Origin: Miniphocaeibacter halophilus
GTDB lineage: Bacteria > Bacillota > Clostridia > Tissierellales > Peptoniphilaceae
Reading direction: 5' to 3'
Length of the DNA: 64,000 nt
NCBI RefSeq assembly: GCF_016458825.1
Contig: NZ_CP066744.1
Span: 989,868-1,053,867, forward strand
In this document: positions 35,122 to 44,317 of the stretch, one piece after another
How positions within the stretch are numbered: position 1 is the stretch's first letter
Layout of the letters: each line of letters starts with the position of its first letter
Notes under the pieces: model-generated
Told to the model about the DNA's origin: nothing
The model's input: the letters and a program-made list of their open reading frames with translations, nothing else
The model's database searches: none
Program-made: the position numbers and the translations under genes

Positions 35122-37851
35122 ATGGAGTGGTATAATAAAAAGTCTGAAGATATTGAAAAAGAGTTAGATTCCAATCTTTCAGACGGTTTAAGCTCTAGTG
35201 AAGCTAAGGCGAGATTTGAAAAATATGGACCTAATGCTTTAGAAGAAGGTAAGAAAAAAACCATATGGGCAAAACTTGCTGAACAATTATTAGACCCAAT
35301 GATATTAATTCTTGTTTTTGCAGCAATACTTTCTGCAGTTATTAGTGAAATATCAGATGCTATTATAATTATTTTAATAGTAGTTCTTAACGCTGCACTA
35401 AGTATTTATCAAGAAGGTAAGGCTGAACAAGCTATTGAAGCCCTACAAAAAATGGCATCTCCCAATGCTAAGGTATTTAGAGATGGAGAAATAATAACTA
35501 TTCCTTCTTCAGAACTAGTTCCTGGAGATATTGTTGAATTGGAAACAGGAGACATTGTTCCTGCAGATTTAAGACTTGTGGAAAGTTCCAATTTAAAAAT
35601 CGAAGAGGCTTCTTTAACAGGAGAATCCGTTCCTGTTGAAAAAGATGCTAAAATAACTTTTGATGATGTTGTTGAAATTGGAGATAGGGATAATATGTCT
35701 TTTAGTTCTACTATAGTTTCCTATGGTAGAGGTAAAGGTATAGTTATAGGTACTGGAAAGCATACTGAAATTGGTAGAATTGCAACCCGAATTCAGTCTT
35801 TCGACGATGAACAAACACCTTTACAGAAAAAACTAGCTCAACTTAGTAAGGTTTTAGGAATTATTGTTGTAGTAGTTTGTTTAATAGTTCTTGCTACAGG
35901 TTTATTATATGGTCATGAATTATTAAGCATGGTAATGACATCTGTTTCCCTAGCTGTAGCTGCAATTCCTGAAGGACTGCCTGCAATTGTAACAATTGTT
36001 CTTTCTTTAGGTATGACTAGAATGGCTAAAAGAAATGCCATTGTAAAGAAATTACTGGCTGTTGAAACTTTAGGAACAACTACTTTTATATGTTCCGATA
36101 AAACCGGTACTTTAACACAAAATGAAATGACCGTTGTTAAAGCCTTTGTAGATAATAAGGAAATTGAAATAACCGGAACAGGTTATGAACCTAAAGGTGA
36201 ACTTTTAATTGATGGCAAAAAAGTAGATGAAAATAATTCCGGAAGTCTATACACTTTCTTAAATATTGGTACTTTGACTAATGATGCCAGACTTATTGAA
36301 GAAAATGGCGTTTATTCATTAGCAGGAGATCCAACTGAAGGTTCTCTTTTAACTTTAGCCGGTAAATTAAATATTACAAGAGAATCAGCTAATGAAATGT
36401 ACCCTAGAATAGAAGAAATACCTTTTGATTCTACTAGAAAAATGATGACGACCTTCCACGATAAATTCATAGAAGGAAAAGTTGTATCATTTACAAAAGG
36501 TGCACCTGATATTATTATTGACAAATGTAGCAAAATATTAATAGATGGTAAAATTAAGGATTTAGATGAGGCTACAAAGCAAAATCTATTAGAGCAAAAT
36601 ATTAAATTTGCTAGACAGGCCTTAAGAGTTTTAGCCCTAGCTTTTAAAACTCATGACAGTCTACCAAATAGTATTGATTCAGAAAATATTGAAAATGAAA
36701 TGATTTTTGTAGGACTTGCCGGTATGATTGACCCTGCAAGACCTGAAGTAAAAGATGCAATAAAAGAATGTAGATCTGCTGGTATAGTTCCGGTTATGAT
36801 TACAGGTGACTACTTAGAAACAGCTTTAGCAATAGCCAAGGATTTAGGTATTGCTGAAAGAGATGACCAAGCTATAATGGGTAAAGAACTTAACAACATG
36901 TCTGAAGAAGAAATTCGACAAGTGGTTAAGGAAAAAACCGTATTTGCCAGAGTTTCTCCTGAAAACAAGGTACAAATTGTAACTGCCTTAAAAGAAAATG
37001 GAGAAATAACTGCCATGACCGGTGATGGAGTTAATGATGCACCGGCTATTAAAAAGGCCGACATTGGTATTGCAATGGGTATTACAGGTACAGATGTTGC
37101 TAAAAACACAGCTGATGTTATATTAACAGACGATAACTTTGCTACAATTGTTCACGCTGTAGAAGAAGGAAGAATTATTTATTCAAATATAAAAAAATTC
37201 GTTTCCTTCCTATTAAGTTGTAACGTTGGAGAAATATTAGTAATATTTTTAGCTATAATTTTCAACTGGCCTACTCCTCTTCTAGCTGTTCAATTACTAT
37301 GGTTGAATTTAGTAACTGACTCCTTCCCTGCCTTAGCCCTTGGAGTTGAACAAGGTGAGAAGGATATAATGGAGCAAGAGCCTAGAGACCCTGCTGAACC
37401 TATTATTGATAAACACCTAACTATTTCAATAGCTATTCAATCTATAGGAATAACCGTTGCTGTACTTGTTGCTTATTACCTTTCTTTAAATTTACACATT
37501 GAAGGAAATTGGCAAGAATTACATGCTGCAGGAGCTTTACCTGAATTTGAATTAAGAGAGCCAAGATCTATTGCCTTTGTAACATTGATTATGGCAGAAC
37601 TCTTAAGGTCCTTCTCTGTAAGAAGTACAAAATATACAGTATTTGAATTGGGAATTTTTACTAATAAACGCTTAATTCAAGGTGTAGGATTCTCCTTCCT
37701 ACTTACTTTAATAGTAATTTATGTACCTTTCTTACGTGATTGGTTTGAAACTTTTCCTTTAGGTTTAAAAGACTGGGCAATAGTCTTGCCTTTATCATTT
37801 TTACCATTTATTATAGGAGAAGTGTCTAAATTAATTAGAAGAAGAAAATAA
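35122..37851 (+). CDS. P2-type cation-transporting ATPase, predicted Mn2+/Ca2+ exporter
   Basis: The 909-residue P-type ATPase pumps cations out of the cell. It has TGES (166-169), the membrane motif PEGLP (283-287), the phosphorylated D326 in SDKTGT, the hinge TGDGVNDAP and the usual 10 helices (M4 ion site PEGL, late helices rich in acidic and Asn residues). Sequence type is the SERCA/PMCA-like calcium class. The Mn2+ riboswitch in its leader argues that it protects against excess manganese, as reported for riboswitch-controlled ATPases of lactococci and pneumococci. AGGAGG precedes the ATG. Confidence 0.92.
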   Translation: MEWYNKKSEDIEKELDSNLSDGLSSSEAKARFEKYGPNALEEGKKKTIWAKLAEQLLDPMILILVFAAILSAVISEISDAIIIILIVVLNAALSIYQEGKAEQAIEALQKMASPNAKVFRDGEIITIPSSELVPGDIVELETGDIVPADLRLVESSNLKIEEASLTGESVPVEKDAKITFDDVVEIGDRDNMSFSSTIVSYGRGKGIVIGTGKHTEIGRIATRIQSFDDEQTPLQKKLAQLSKVLGIIVVVVCLIVLATGLLYGHELLSMVMTSVSLAVAAIPEGLPAIVTIVLSLGMTRMAKRNAIVKKLLAVETLGTTTFICSDKTGTLTQNEMTVVKAFVDNKEIEITGTGYEPKGELLIDGKKVDENNSGSLYTFLNIGTLTNDARLIEENGVYSLAGDPTEGSLLTLAGKLNITRESANEMYPRIEEIPFDSTRKMMTTFHDKFIEGKVVSFTKGAPDIIIDKCSKILIDGKIKDLDEATKQNLLEQNIKFARQALRVLALAFKTHDSLPNSIDSENIENEMIFVGLAGMIDPARPEVKDAIKECRSAGIVPVMITGDYLETALAIAKDLGIAERDDQAIMGKELNNMSEEEIRQVVKEKTVFARVSPENKVQIVTALKENGEITAMTGDGVNDAPAIKKADIGIAMGITGTDVAKNTADVILTDDNFATIVHAVEEGRIIYSNIKKFVSFLLSCNVGEILVIFLAIIFNWPTPLLAVQLLWLNLVTDSFPALALGVEQGEKDIMEQEPRDPAEPIIDKHLTISIAIQSIGITVAVLVAYYLSLNLHIEGNWQELHAAGALPEFELREPRSIAFVTLIMAELLRSFSVRSTKYTVFELGIFTNKRLIQGVGFSFLLTLIVIYVPFLRDWFETFPLGLKDWAIVLPLSFLPFIIGEVSKLIRRRK

Positions 37852-37865
37852 TAATTATTCTTATG

Positions 37866-37899
37866 AAAAATGTGTGAATTAAAATTCACACATTTTTTT
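37866..37899. terminator. Bidirectional terminator after the P-type ATPase
   Basis: AAAATGTGTGAATT and AATTCACACATTTT form a perfect stem with a short loop and T tail. The convergent DUF1697 gene ends at its right edge. Confidence 0.88.
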
Positions 37900-38446
37900 A
37901 TTTTAGTTTTTCTATTTTTTCATAAATCTTATTAAAAGTATTTCCATTTCTTAAACTAGTATATGGGTATCCTTTACTTTTAGCTAGTTTTGCATATAGA
38001 CTTTTACTATACAATCTTCCATCTTTATATATTGAAGTCCAAAAAATAACATTGTCTACTACTTTTATTTTGTCTATTTCTTCATTTAAAGGCTGTAAAT
38101 CATCAACTATATTTTCTATATTATAATTATCTAATACAAAAATTACATTATGTAAATAATCCTTATTACTATTCCACCATAAGGGTTTGTTTTCTACTAG
38201 TCTTTTTATTTTTTCACTACTAAGTATAATAATCTTTAAATCCCTTTCAAATATTTTTATTAACTTAGCCTGTATGTTTTCTGTGTTTACCTTACTTTCT
38301 GAGGTAAAAATAACAACTCCGGTATTTCCTAAAATTACTACACTCTTAAATCCTAAATCCGTGAAAACCTCTTTTAATTTTTTCATTTCTATTTTATTTT
38401 TACCACCTACATTTATTCCCCTAATTAAACAAGTATAATTTTTCAC
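37898..38446 (-). CDS. DUF1697 family protein
   Basis: The 182-residue protein matches the DUF1697 family: it begins TCLIRGINVGGKNKIEMKKLKEVF and later has VILGNTGVVIF and AKSKGYPYTSLRNGNTFNKI. The function of the family is unknown. The start codon is GTG at 38446, preceded by GAGAG; the overlapping ATG is out of frame and followed at once by TGA. It is divergent from the HAD phosphatase gene. Confidence 0.85.
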   Translation of the reverse strand: MKNYTCLIRGINVGGKNKIEMKKLKEVFTDLGFKSVVILGNTGVVIFTSESKVNTENIQAKLIKIFERDLKIIILSSEKIKRLVENKPLWWNSNKDYLHNVIFVLDNYNIENIVDDLQPLNEEIDKIKVVDNVIFWTSIYKDGRLYSKSLYAKLAKSKGYPYTSLRNGNTFNKIYEKIEKLK

Positions 38447-38521
38447 ATTTTACTCTCTTTCTACATAATTAAAATTTTTATAATATTCTTTTGATATAAT
38501 TATATATGAATGGAGGATATT

Positions 38522-39154
38522 ATGTATAAAAATATATTATTTGATGTAGACGGCACTTTAATAGATACTGAAAAACCAATTATACACTCTCTACAAAAGG
38601 TTTTAAAGGAAGAATTAAATATTAAAAAATCCTATAATGACTTACTTTTTGTTTTAGGTGTTCCCGGTAAATACTCCTTAGAAAAACTAAATATTCCTAA
38701 AGATAAACTAGATTATATTCTTAACAAATGGTCTCACACAATATCTTTAAATCAAAGTAAAATGAGATTATTTGACGATATTGAATATGTTTTACAAAAT
38801 CTATATAATAATAAAATTAATTTGGCTATAATTACTTCAAAAAATGATGAAGAGATGAAAAATGAATTTAGCCCATTTAATATAGACAAATACTTTAGCA
38901 GTATTGTTACTGCATCAGATACGAAATTACATAAACCAAATCCGGACCCTATTTTAAAGGCTATGGATAATTTAAATATTACTAATAAAGAAAAAACAAT
39001 ATATATTGGTGATTCTATTTATGATATGAAATCTGCTAAAGCAGCAGGTATAGCTTTCGGTTTGGCTAAATGGGGTACTCCTACACCTAATGCCTTTAAA
39101 AATTTAGACCATTCTTTTAATAAACCTACAGATATTTTAAAATTAATAAAATAA
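38522..39154 (+). CDS. HAD-superfamily hydrolase (phosphatase, beta-PGM/PPase-like)
   Basis: The 210-residue HAD protein has motif I DVDGTLIDTE, motif II with IITSK, lysine in SDTKLHKPNP (motif III) and motif IV YIGDSIYDMKSA. Its helical cap after motif I is of the phosphoglycolate phosphatase / pyrophosphatase type. ATG 38522 is preferred because GGAGG lies between it and an upstream in-frame ATG at 38510. The substrate cannot be told. Confidence 0.88.
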   Translation: MYKNILFDVDGTLIDTEKPIIHSLQKVLKEELNIKKSYNDLLFVLGVPGKYSLEKLNIPKDKLDYILNKWSHTISLNQSKMRLFDDIEYVLQNLYNNKINLAIITSKNDEEMKNEFSPFNIDKYFSSIVTASDTKLHKPNPDPILKAMDNLNITNKEKTIYIGDSIYDMKSAKAAGIAFGLAKWGTPTPNAFKNLDHSFNKPTDILKLIK

Positions 39155-39244
39155 TTTCTAAAAGATTGTTAAAATTAATGTATTTTTTTACAATTACTAT
39201 ATTATTATTATTTTAATAAGCTATAATATAGTTGAGGTGATAAA

Positions 39245-40630
39245 ATGGAGTTAAATTATGAAAAAAAGAACATTTGGCAAAATGCAAATCAAGAAGAATT
39301 AGACCAAATATATGATTATGGAGAAAGATACAAATCATTTTTAGACAGTTCTAAAACCGAAAGAGAAGCTTGTAGCGAAATAGTAAGACAAGCTAAAGAA
39401 AATGGATATGTAAGTCTAGACGAAGCTTTAAAAAACAAAATAAAAAAGGGCGATAAAATCTATTTAAACAATAAAGATAAATCAGTTGTTATGATGATTG
39501 TTGGAGATGATTTATCTGAAGGTATGAATATTGTCGGAGCCCATATTGATGTACCTAGACTGGATTTAAAGCAAAATCCTCTTTATGAAGATGGTGATTT
39601 AGCTTTATTTAAAACCCATTACTATGGTGGCGTTAAAAAATATCAATGGACTACTATACCTTTAGCTCTACATGGAGTTATATTTACCAAAGAAGGAAAA
39701 AAAATAGATATTAGAATTGGCGATGAAGAAGATGATCCTGTATTTTATATAAACGACCTATTAATTCATCTTTCAGCTGACCAAATGAAAAAAACCCTAG
39801 CTGAAGGAATTACAGGTGAACAACTTAATGTAGTTGTAGCCCATAATTCAAAATTCCCGGAAAAAGATGCTAAAAATCCTATTAAGGATAATCTATTAAA
39901 ATATTTAAATAAAAAATATGGAATAGTAGAAGAGGATTTCCTAGTTGCTGAATTAGAAATAGTTCCAGCATCAAAAGCAAGGGATGTTGGTTTCGATAGA
40001 GCAATGATAGCAGCTCATGGTCATGATGATAGAGTTTGCTCCTATGCTGCTTTAGAAGCTATTTTAAAAACAGATTCACCTAGTAGAACTGCTGTAGCTC
40101 TATTTGTAGATAAGGAGGAAATAGGCTCTGTTGGAAATACCTCCATGGGTGCAATTTTCTTAGAAAACATGGTAGCTGAAATATTATCCAACCAAAGAAA
40201 TGATTATTCCGATATTTTAGTAAGAAGAGCCATGGCTAATTCCAAAGTTCTTTCTGCAGATGTTACAGTAGCTTATGACTCAAATTTCCCGGAAGTATTG
40301 GAAAAAAATAATGCTTCTTTACTTGGACATGGGGTTTCTATGGCAAAATATACAGGCTCACGTGGAAAAGGTGGCTGTAATGATGCTAATGCAGAGTTTA
40401 TTGCTGAATTAAGGGATTTATTTAATAAAGAAAATGTAATTTGGCAAACCGGTGAACTTGGAAAAGTTGACCAAGGCGGCGGTGGTACTATAGCTTATAT
40501 TTTAGCTGGCTATGGTGCAGAGGTTGTAGATATGGGAACAGGAATGCTTTCAATGCACGCTCCTATAGAACTACTAAGTAAGGCTGATGCCTTTATGACC
40601 TGTAAAGCCTATAATGTATTTTTTAAATAG
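39245..40630 (+). CDS. M18-family aminopeptidase
   Basis: The 461-residue zinc aminopeptidase of family M18 has GAHIDVPRLDLKQNPLYE (first metal-site histidine and aspartate), AAHGHDDRVCSYAALEA, DKEEIGSVGNTSMGA (general-base and metal glutamates) and the late GTGMLSMHAPIEL with a metal histidine. It removes N-terminal, often acidic, residues from peptides in the cytoplasm. GAGGTG precedes the ATG. It is monocistronic with its own terminator. Confidence 0.92.
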   Translation: MELNYEKKNIWQNANQEELDQIYDYGERYKSFLDSSKTEREACSEIVRQAKENGYVSLDEALKNKIKKGDKIYLNNKDKSVVMMIVGDDLSEGMNIVGAHIDVPRLDLKQNPLYEDGDLALFKTHYYGGVKKYQWTTIPLALHGVIFTKEGKKIDIRIGDEEDDPVFYINDLLIHLSADQMKKTLAEGITGEQLNVVVAHNSKFPEKDAKNPIKDNLLKYLNKKYGIVEEDFLVAELEIVPASKARDVGFDRAMIAAHGHDDRVCSYAALEAILKTDSPSRTAVALFVDKEEIGSVGNTSMGAIFLENMVAEILSNQRNDYSDILVRRAMANSKVLSADVTVAYDSNFPEVLEKNNASLLGHGVSMAKYTGSRGKGGCNDANAEFIAELRDLFNKENVIWQTGELGKVDQGGGGTIAYILAGYGAEVVDMGTGMLSMHAPIELLSKADAFMTCKAYNVFFK

Positions 40631-40667
40631 AAAAATAGAAAGTCGGAAATTCCGACTTTCTATTTTA
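40631..40667. terminator. Bidirectional terminator between M18 peptidase and selenium-type operon
   Basis: AAAATAGAAAGTCGGAA and TTCCGACTTTCTATTTT form a perfect stem with a minimal loop. The stop of the convergent DUF3343 gene lies within it. Confidence 0.9.
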
Positions 40668-40893
40668 TATCTTCTTCCTTGTATATATTTTCAAATTCTA
40701 TTTTATTTTCTCCAGATAGATCTTTAATTATTTCTACATCTTCTGTATTAACATAGGCACAATTACCACAGGAAGAACTAATTTTTCTTGGTACAGGTCT
40801 TAATTGAACATCTATCTTATTTTTTTTAAGTAATTTTTCAAACTTTAATACCTGACTTATAGTGTGGAAGGTAAAAATACTTTTTTCCTTCAT
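40660..40893 (-). CDS. DUF3343 protein (putative Se/S carrier-like)
   Basis: The 77-residue protein resembles DUF3343: FTFHTISQVLKFEKLLKKNKID, then RPVPRKISSSCGNCAYV with a C-x-x-C pair. This family often lies beside YedE and TusA/YedF genes. Its stop and start sit tightly in the operon (it begins where the TusA gene stops, one-base overlap). A sulfur or selenium handling role is suggested by the cysteines and neighbours, not shown. Confidence 0.82.
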   Translation of the reverse strand: MKEKSIFTFHTISQVLKFEKLLKKNKIDVQLRPVPRKISSSCGNCAYVNTEDVEIIKDLSGENKIEFENIYKEEDIK

Positions 40894-41105
40894 TATTTTT
40901 TTCCCTTTATAGAAAATTCACCCTTATTTTCTTTTATTTCTACCTTGAATTTTTTTCCCTTTAAAAATCTAGTAACATTTTCTTTGGCTATATTTGTGTC
41001 TACTTTTACCTCTATTTCATCAGTATTTCCCTTTACTGCATTCATAGTTAATATAACCGGTTCCGGACAGGAAAGTCCTCTTGCATCTACTTCTTTTTTA
41101 GCCAT
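40893..41105 (-). CDS. TusA/YedF-family sulfurtransferase-like protein
   Basis: The 70-residue single-domain protein has the TusA hallmark DARGLSCPEPVILT with the C-P-x-P motif whose cysteine carries sulfur (or selenium). It lacks the C-terminal DsrE-like domain found in larger YedF proteins. GGAGGG precedes the ATG. It lies one base after the YedE transporter gene, which supports a link to import of a sulfur or selenium compound. Confidence 0.9.
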   Translation of the reverse strand: MAKKEVDARGLSCPEPVILTMNAVKGNTDEIEVKVDTNIAKENVTRFLKGKKFKVEIKENKGEFSIKGKK

Positions 41106-41106
41106 A

Positions 41107-42174
41107 TTATCCCTCCTTATTGGAAAAATTAGTCATAGTAAAGGCTATAATTACCGTTAAGACTAAACAAATTAATACTGCAATTTTACCATTTGCTGTT
41201 GCTCCTTCAGCACTGGAAGCTAAACCGAAGTTATGGGCAATAGCTGAACCTAAAATAATCCCGAATATTGTTACTGTAGCATCTCCGTCTCCTTCTGAAG
41301 ATAGAACAGTTTGTCTAATTGGACAACCACCAAGTAATACCGCTATTAAACCTACTAAAGTCATTCCTAAAAAATTCCATAATGTATTATTATGGGCTAC
41401 CGGTTGATTTTCAAATCCAATATTTAAATGACCCTTTGTTAATATTAAACTTCCTAATAAGGCAGCTACAAAAATTCCTATTATTCCCCATAGAAAATGC
41501 ATATCTTTAATTAAAAATACATCTCTGAAGGCTCCACCTGTACAAATTCTAGTTCTTTGTAATATTACTCCTACTATTAAACCACCAATTAGTGAGTATA
41601 TTATTTTTGCATGCATTGAACCTGGACCTTCTTTTGAGAAAAATATAAATGCAGGTTTAATCAATAAAAATATCAATAAAATTACACCTAAGGCCGGAAT
41701 AATCGTTCCTACAAGCTTAGATTCCTTTACTGATTTACCAAGGCTGTAACCTCTTTTTAAGAAAAATATTCCAATTAAAACTCCAAATACAAATCCTAAA
41801 AGTCCAACAACTGCATTTAAGTCACCAGCTGCAATTCTAAAAATCATTCTTAATGGACATCCTAAAAATACTAAGGCACCTATGGACATAAATACACCTA
41901 GTACAAATCTTATGGCAGGATTTGAGCCACCTCTACCTTTAAAATCCTTGAAGATTATTGATGAAATAAAGGCTCCACCTATAATTCCAATTATTTCAGG
42001 CCTAATATATTGAACCACTTCCGCCCTATGTAAGCCTAATGCTCCTGCTATATCCCTCCAAAAACAGGCAATGCATATTCCCATATTAGCCGGATTTCCT
42101 AGGTACATTAATAAAATTCCAACAATACCTATTATAAATCCACCAATGAAAATTTTAATATTTTCTTTTCTCAT
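41107..42174 (-). CDS. yedE: YedE-family putative selenium transporter
   Basis: The 355-residue membrane protein with about ten helices belongs to the YeeE/YedE family. Two related halves each contain a conserved cysteine region: LGCPLRMIFRIAAGDLNAVVG and GGCPIRQTVLSSEGDGDA, plus RTRICTGGAFRD. Family members import thiosulfate (YeeE), and the YedE branch with TusA/DUF3343 is annotated as a putative selenium transporter. AAGGAGG precedes the ATG. No selD, selA or selenoprotein gene was seen here, so the selenium role rests on the neighbours. Confidence 0.85.
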   Translation of the reverse strand: MRKENIKIFIGGFIIGIVGILLMYLGNPANMGICIACFWRDIAGALGLHRAEVVQYIRPEIIGIIGGAFISSIIFKDFKGRGGSNPAIRFVLGVFMSIGALVFLGCPLRMIFRIAAGDLNAVVGLLGFVFGVLIGIFFLKRGYSLGKSVKESKLVGTIIPALGVILLIFLLIKPAFIFFSKEGPGSMHAKIIYSLIGGLIVGVILQRTRICTGGAFRDVFLIKDMHFLWGIIGIFVAALLGSLILTKGHLNIGFENQPVAHNNTLWNFLGMTLVGLIAVLLGGCPIRQTVLSSEGDGDATVTIFGIILGSAIAHNFGLASSAEGATANGKIAVLICLVLTVIIAFTMTNFSNKEG

Positions 42175-42364
42175 ATTTTCCTCCTTTTTATTGTATATTC
42201 AAATAAATTATAACATATTTAAATAAATCTTTTTAATTTTAGGAGAAATTAAAATTAATTATATATTAGCCTTGTTTTAAAAAAGCTAAATTTATGTTAT
42301 AATTTTATACTAATAAAAGTTTATGTGAAAGCATTAATCTTTTACTTTAAGAAAGGTAATTAAA

Positions 42365-42913
42365 ATGAATTTTTTTAAAAAAAGAATTTTTGAAGCTAAA
42401 TATATATTAAAAAATGATCCTGCATGTAAAAGTCTTTTTGAAGCTATGTTTTTATATCCCTCTCTACGAGCAATTATGTCTCATCGTTGGGCTAAATTAT
42501 TTTATGACAAGGGACATACAACATTAGCAAGATGGATTTCTCAACGTTCAAGACATAAAACAGGTATTGAAATACATCCCGGTGCTACAATTGGTGACAA
42601 TGTTTTTATAGACCATGGTACAGGAGTTGTAATTGGCGAGACTGCTATTGTTGGAGACAGGGTTACTATCTACCACGGAGTTACTTTAGGTGGTACAGGA
42701 AAAGTTAAAAATAGAAAAAGACATCCTACAGTAGAAAATGATGTTTTAATTGGAACAGGGGCAACTATTTTAGGTGATGTAACAATAGGTAGCCACAGTA
42801 AAATAGGTGCCGGTGCCTTGGTTTTACAAGATATTCCGGCAAATAGCACTGCAGTTGGTATGCCTGTTAGAATTATCCCTCATGGTCCTGATTATGTTTT
42901 TGAAGAAGACTAA
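42365..42913 (+). CDS. cysE: Serine O-acetyltransferase
   Basis: The 182-residue CysE acetylates serine for cysteine synthesis. It has the N-terminal helical part with AIMSHRWAK and the left-handed beta-helix of hexapeptide repeats (IEIHPGATIGDNVFIDHGTG, with catalytic aspartate and histidine; YHGVTLGGTGK; IGAGALVLQDIP). It is the short form lacking the extra N-terminal trimerisation region, as is common in Gram-positives. No cysK is next to it and no Cys T-box was seen in the 190-base leader. Confidence 0.92.
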   Translation: MNFFKKRIFEAKYILKNDPACKSLFEAMFLYPSLRAIMSHRWAKLFYDKGHTTLARWISQRSRHKTGIEIHPGATIGDNVFIDHGTGVVIGETAIVGDRVTIYHGVTLGGTGKVKNRKRHPTVENDVLIGTGATILGDVTIGSHSKIGAGALVLQDIPANSTAVGMPVRIIPHGPDYVFEED

Positions 42914-42946
42914 AAAATCCTAGGTTTTACTAAGCCTAGGATTTTT
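42913..42946. terminator. Bidirectional terminator after cysE
   Basis: AAAAATCCTAGG and CCTAGGATTTTT pair perfectly around a ten-base loop, with A and T tracts on both sides. It can also stop minus-strand reads from the ABC-2 exporter genes. Confidence 0.88.
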
Positions 42947-43060
42947 ATTAGATATTTTTGTAAATTAAATAGAGTATATGCTTTTCTTAATCTTAATTTA
43001 CAAGCTATTTGGTAAATGCCTTTGTCCTCTTTCATTTTACAATATTGGTAAATTTATTTT

Positions 43061-44317
43061 CTATCTCCCTGTATATGAGAATTTACTTTTGTCTTTATTT
43101 GAGCTATCTTTTTGTATTAAAACAATAAGAATTGGTATCCAAATTAAAGTAGATAGCATGATAATCCAAGGAGACCATAGGCTTATTGACCCAAGTTTAT
43201 AAAAATTTAATCTACATAAAGCCGTATATATATTTACTCCTGCAGTAGGAAAAATATCAACTAAAAATGAAAATATACTTCCATTTTCTGAAAAAGAAGA
43301 TATTATATTTGGTAATATAAGTATTGCAATAAAAGCTATAACAGTATAAAAAGAATTTTTCAGTTTTAAAGATAGCAATAGAGTGACCAAATTAAGGACA
43401 ATCATGGATAAATATCCTACAACTATTGAAATAATATAAAGTTGTCCTAAATTCATTGGTGTTGCAATAGTAATTCCAATCATCTGAATAGGCATTTTCA
43501 TACCGTCAATGCCATATAAAATTAACAAAACCGCTGTAAAAACCATCATAAAAACAAAATAAATAAGAGTTGAAATTAATATTGAAACTTTTATCTTCAC
43601 ATTTGTTAAAGGTTTTCTTCCAAGTTTTGTAGACCTAGTAATCATTATTGACCCAGACTGATATTCTGATGCAAAAATAGGAGCAATAACAATGCTATTA
43701 TAGAAAAAAAGAATTAAAAGCATTATCGAAATTTGTGCCAAAACATTATGCCAACTACTTAATAAAGGATAATATGTAAAAGGGGTATCTACTTTTTCAT
43801 TCATTGCTAAAACATGCTCTACAGCAAAAGGCTGTCCCGGTAGCTGAGAACGAATATAATCCTCTACTGTCTTGTCCCTTGTTTCATAGATTTGATCGAT
43901 TTGTTCATCTGTTATCGTTTTAAAAATATCATAATTATATGTTCCATCTTCATTTATGTAAATTTGTGGAAATATTTTTAGGATATTACTGTATGGATCA
44001 ATTTCTTTAACATATATATCATTTGGTATTTCTGTGCCATATTTATTTAAAATATCTTGATATTTATGAACAATTGGTTTTAAATTTTCTGGGCTAAGTT
44101 CATTAAAACCAACATCCTCTATTTCCTTTGCGGATTTTAAGGCTAGTATTCCCTGTGTATCCTCCACAGTTCCATCCGGGAGAACTCTCGAAGAATAAAG
44201 ACCTCCTGTTGTAAGATAAGAAAAGGCCAAAGCAGTACAAAAAGTAAGAATGAATATAAAAATCGTTAGTTTATTTCTCAATATTTTTTTAAGTTCTATT
44301 GAAAATAATTTCTTCAT
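43061..44317 (-). CDS. ABC-2 type exporter permease
   Basis: The 418-residue membrane protein has one N-terminal helix (LTIFIFILTFCTALAFSYL), a long extracytoplasmic segment of about 150 residues, and five or more helices in the second half, the layout of ABC-2 permeases of the antibiotic or bacteriocin export and immunity type. The start ATG follows directly on the ATPase stop (TAAATG) with GAGAGAGG inside the ATPase gene. The substrate is unknown; no regulator or peptide gene was seen nearby. Confidence 0.8.
   Translation of the reverse strand: MKKLFSIELKKILRNKLTIFIFILTFCTALAFSYLTTGGLYSSRVLPDGTVEDTQGILALKSAKEIEDVGFNELSPENLKPIVHKYQDILNKYGTEIPNDIYVKEIDPYSNILKIFPQIYINEDGTYNYDIFKTITDEQIDQIYETRDKTVEDYIRSQLPGQPFAVEHVLAMNEKVDTPFTYYPLLSSWHNVLAQISIMLLILFFYNSIVIAPIFASEYQSGSIMITRSTKLGRKPLTNVKIKVSILISTLIYFVFMMVFTAVLLILYGIDGMKMPIQMIGITIATPMNLGQLYIISIVVGYLSMIVLNLVTLLLSLKLKNSFYTVIAFIAILILPNIISSFSENGSIFSFLVDIFPTAGVNIYTALCRLNFYKLGSISLWSPWIIMLSTLIWIPILIVLIQKDSSNKDKSKFSYTGR

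Noticed and set aside
42180-42364. Cysteine T-box leader before cysE
   Set aside because: No T-box sequence (AGGGUGG-like) or terminator/antiterminator pair was found in the 190-base leader.
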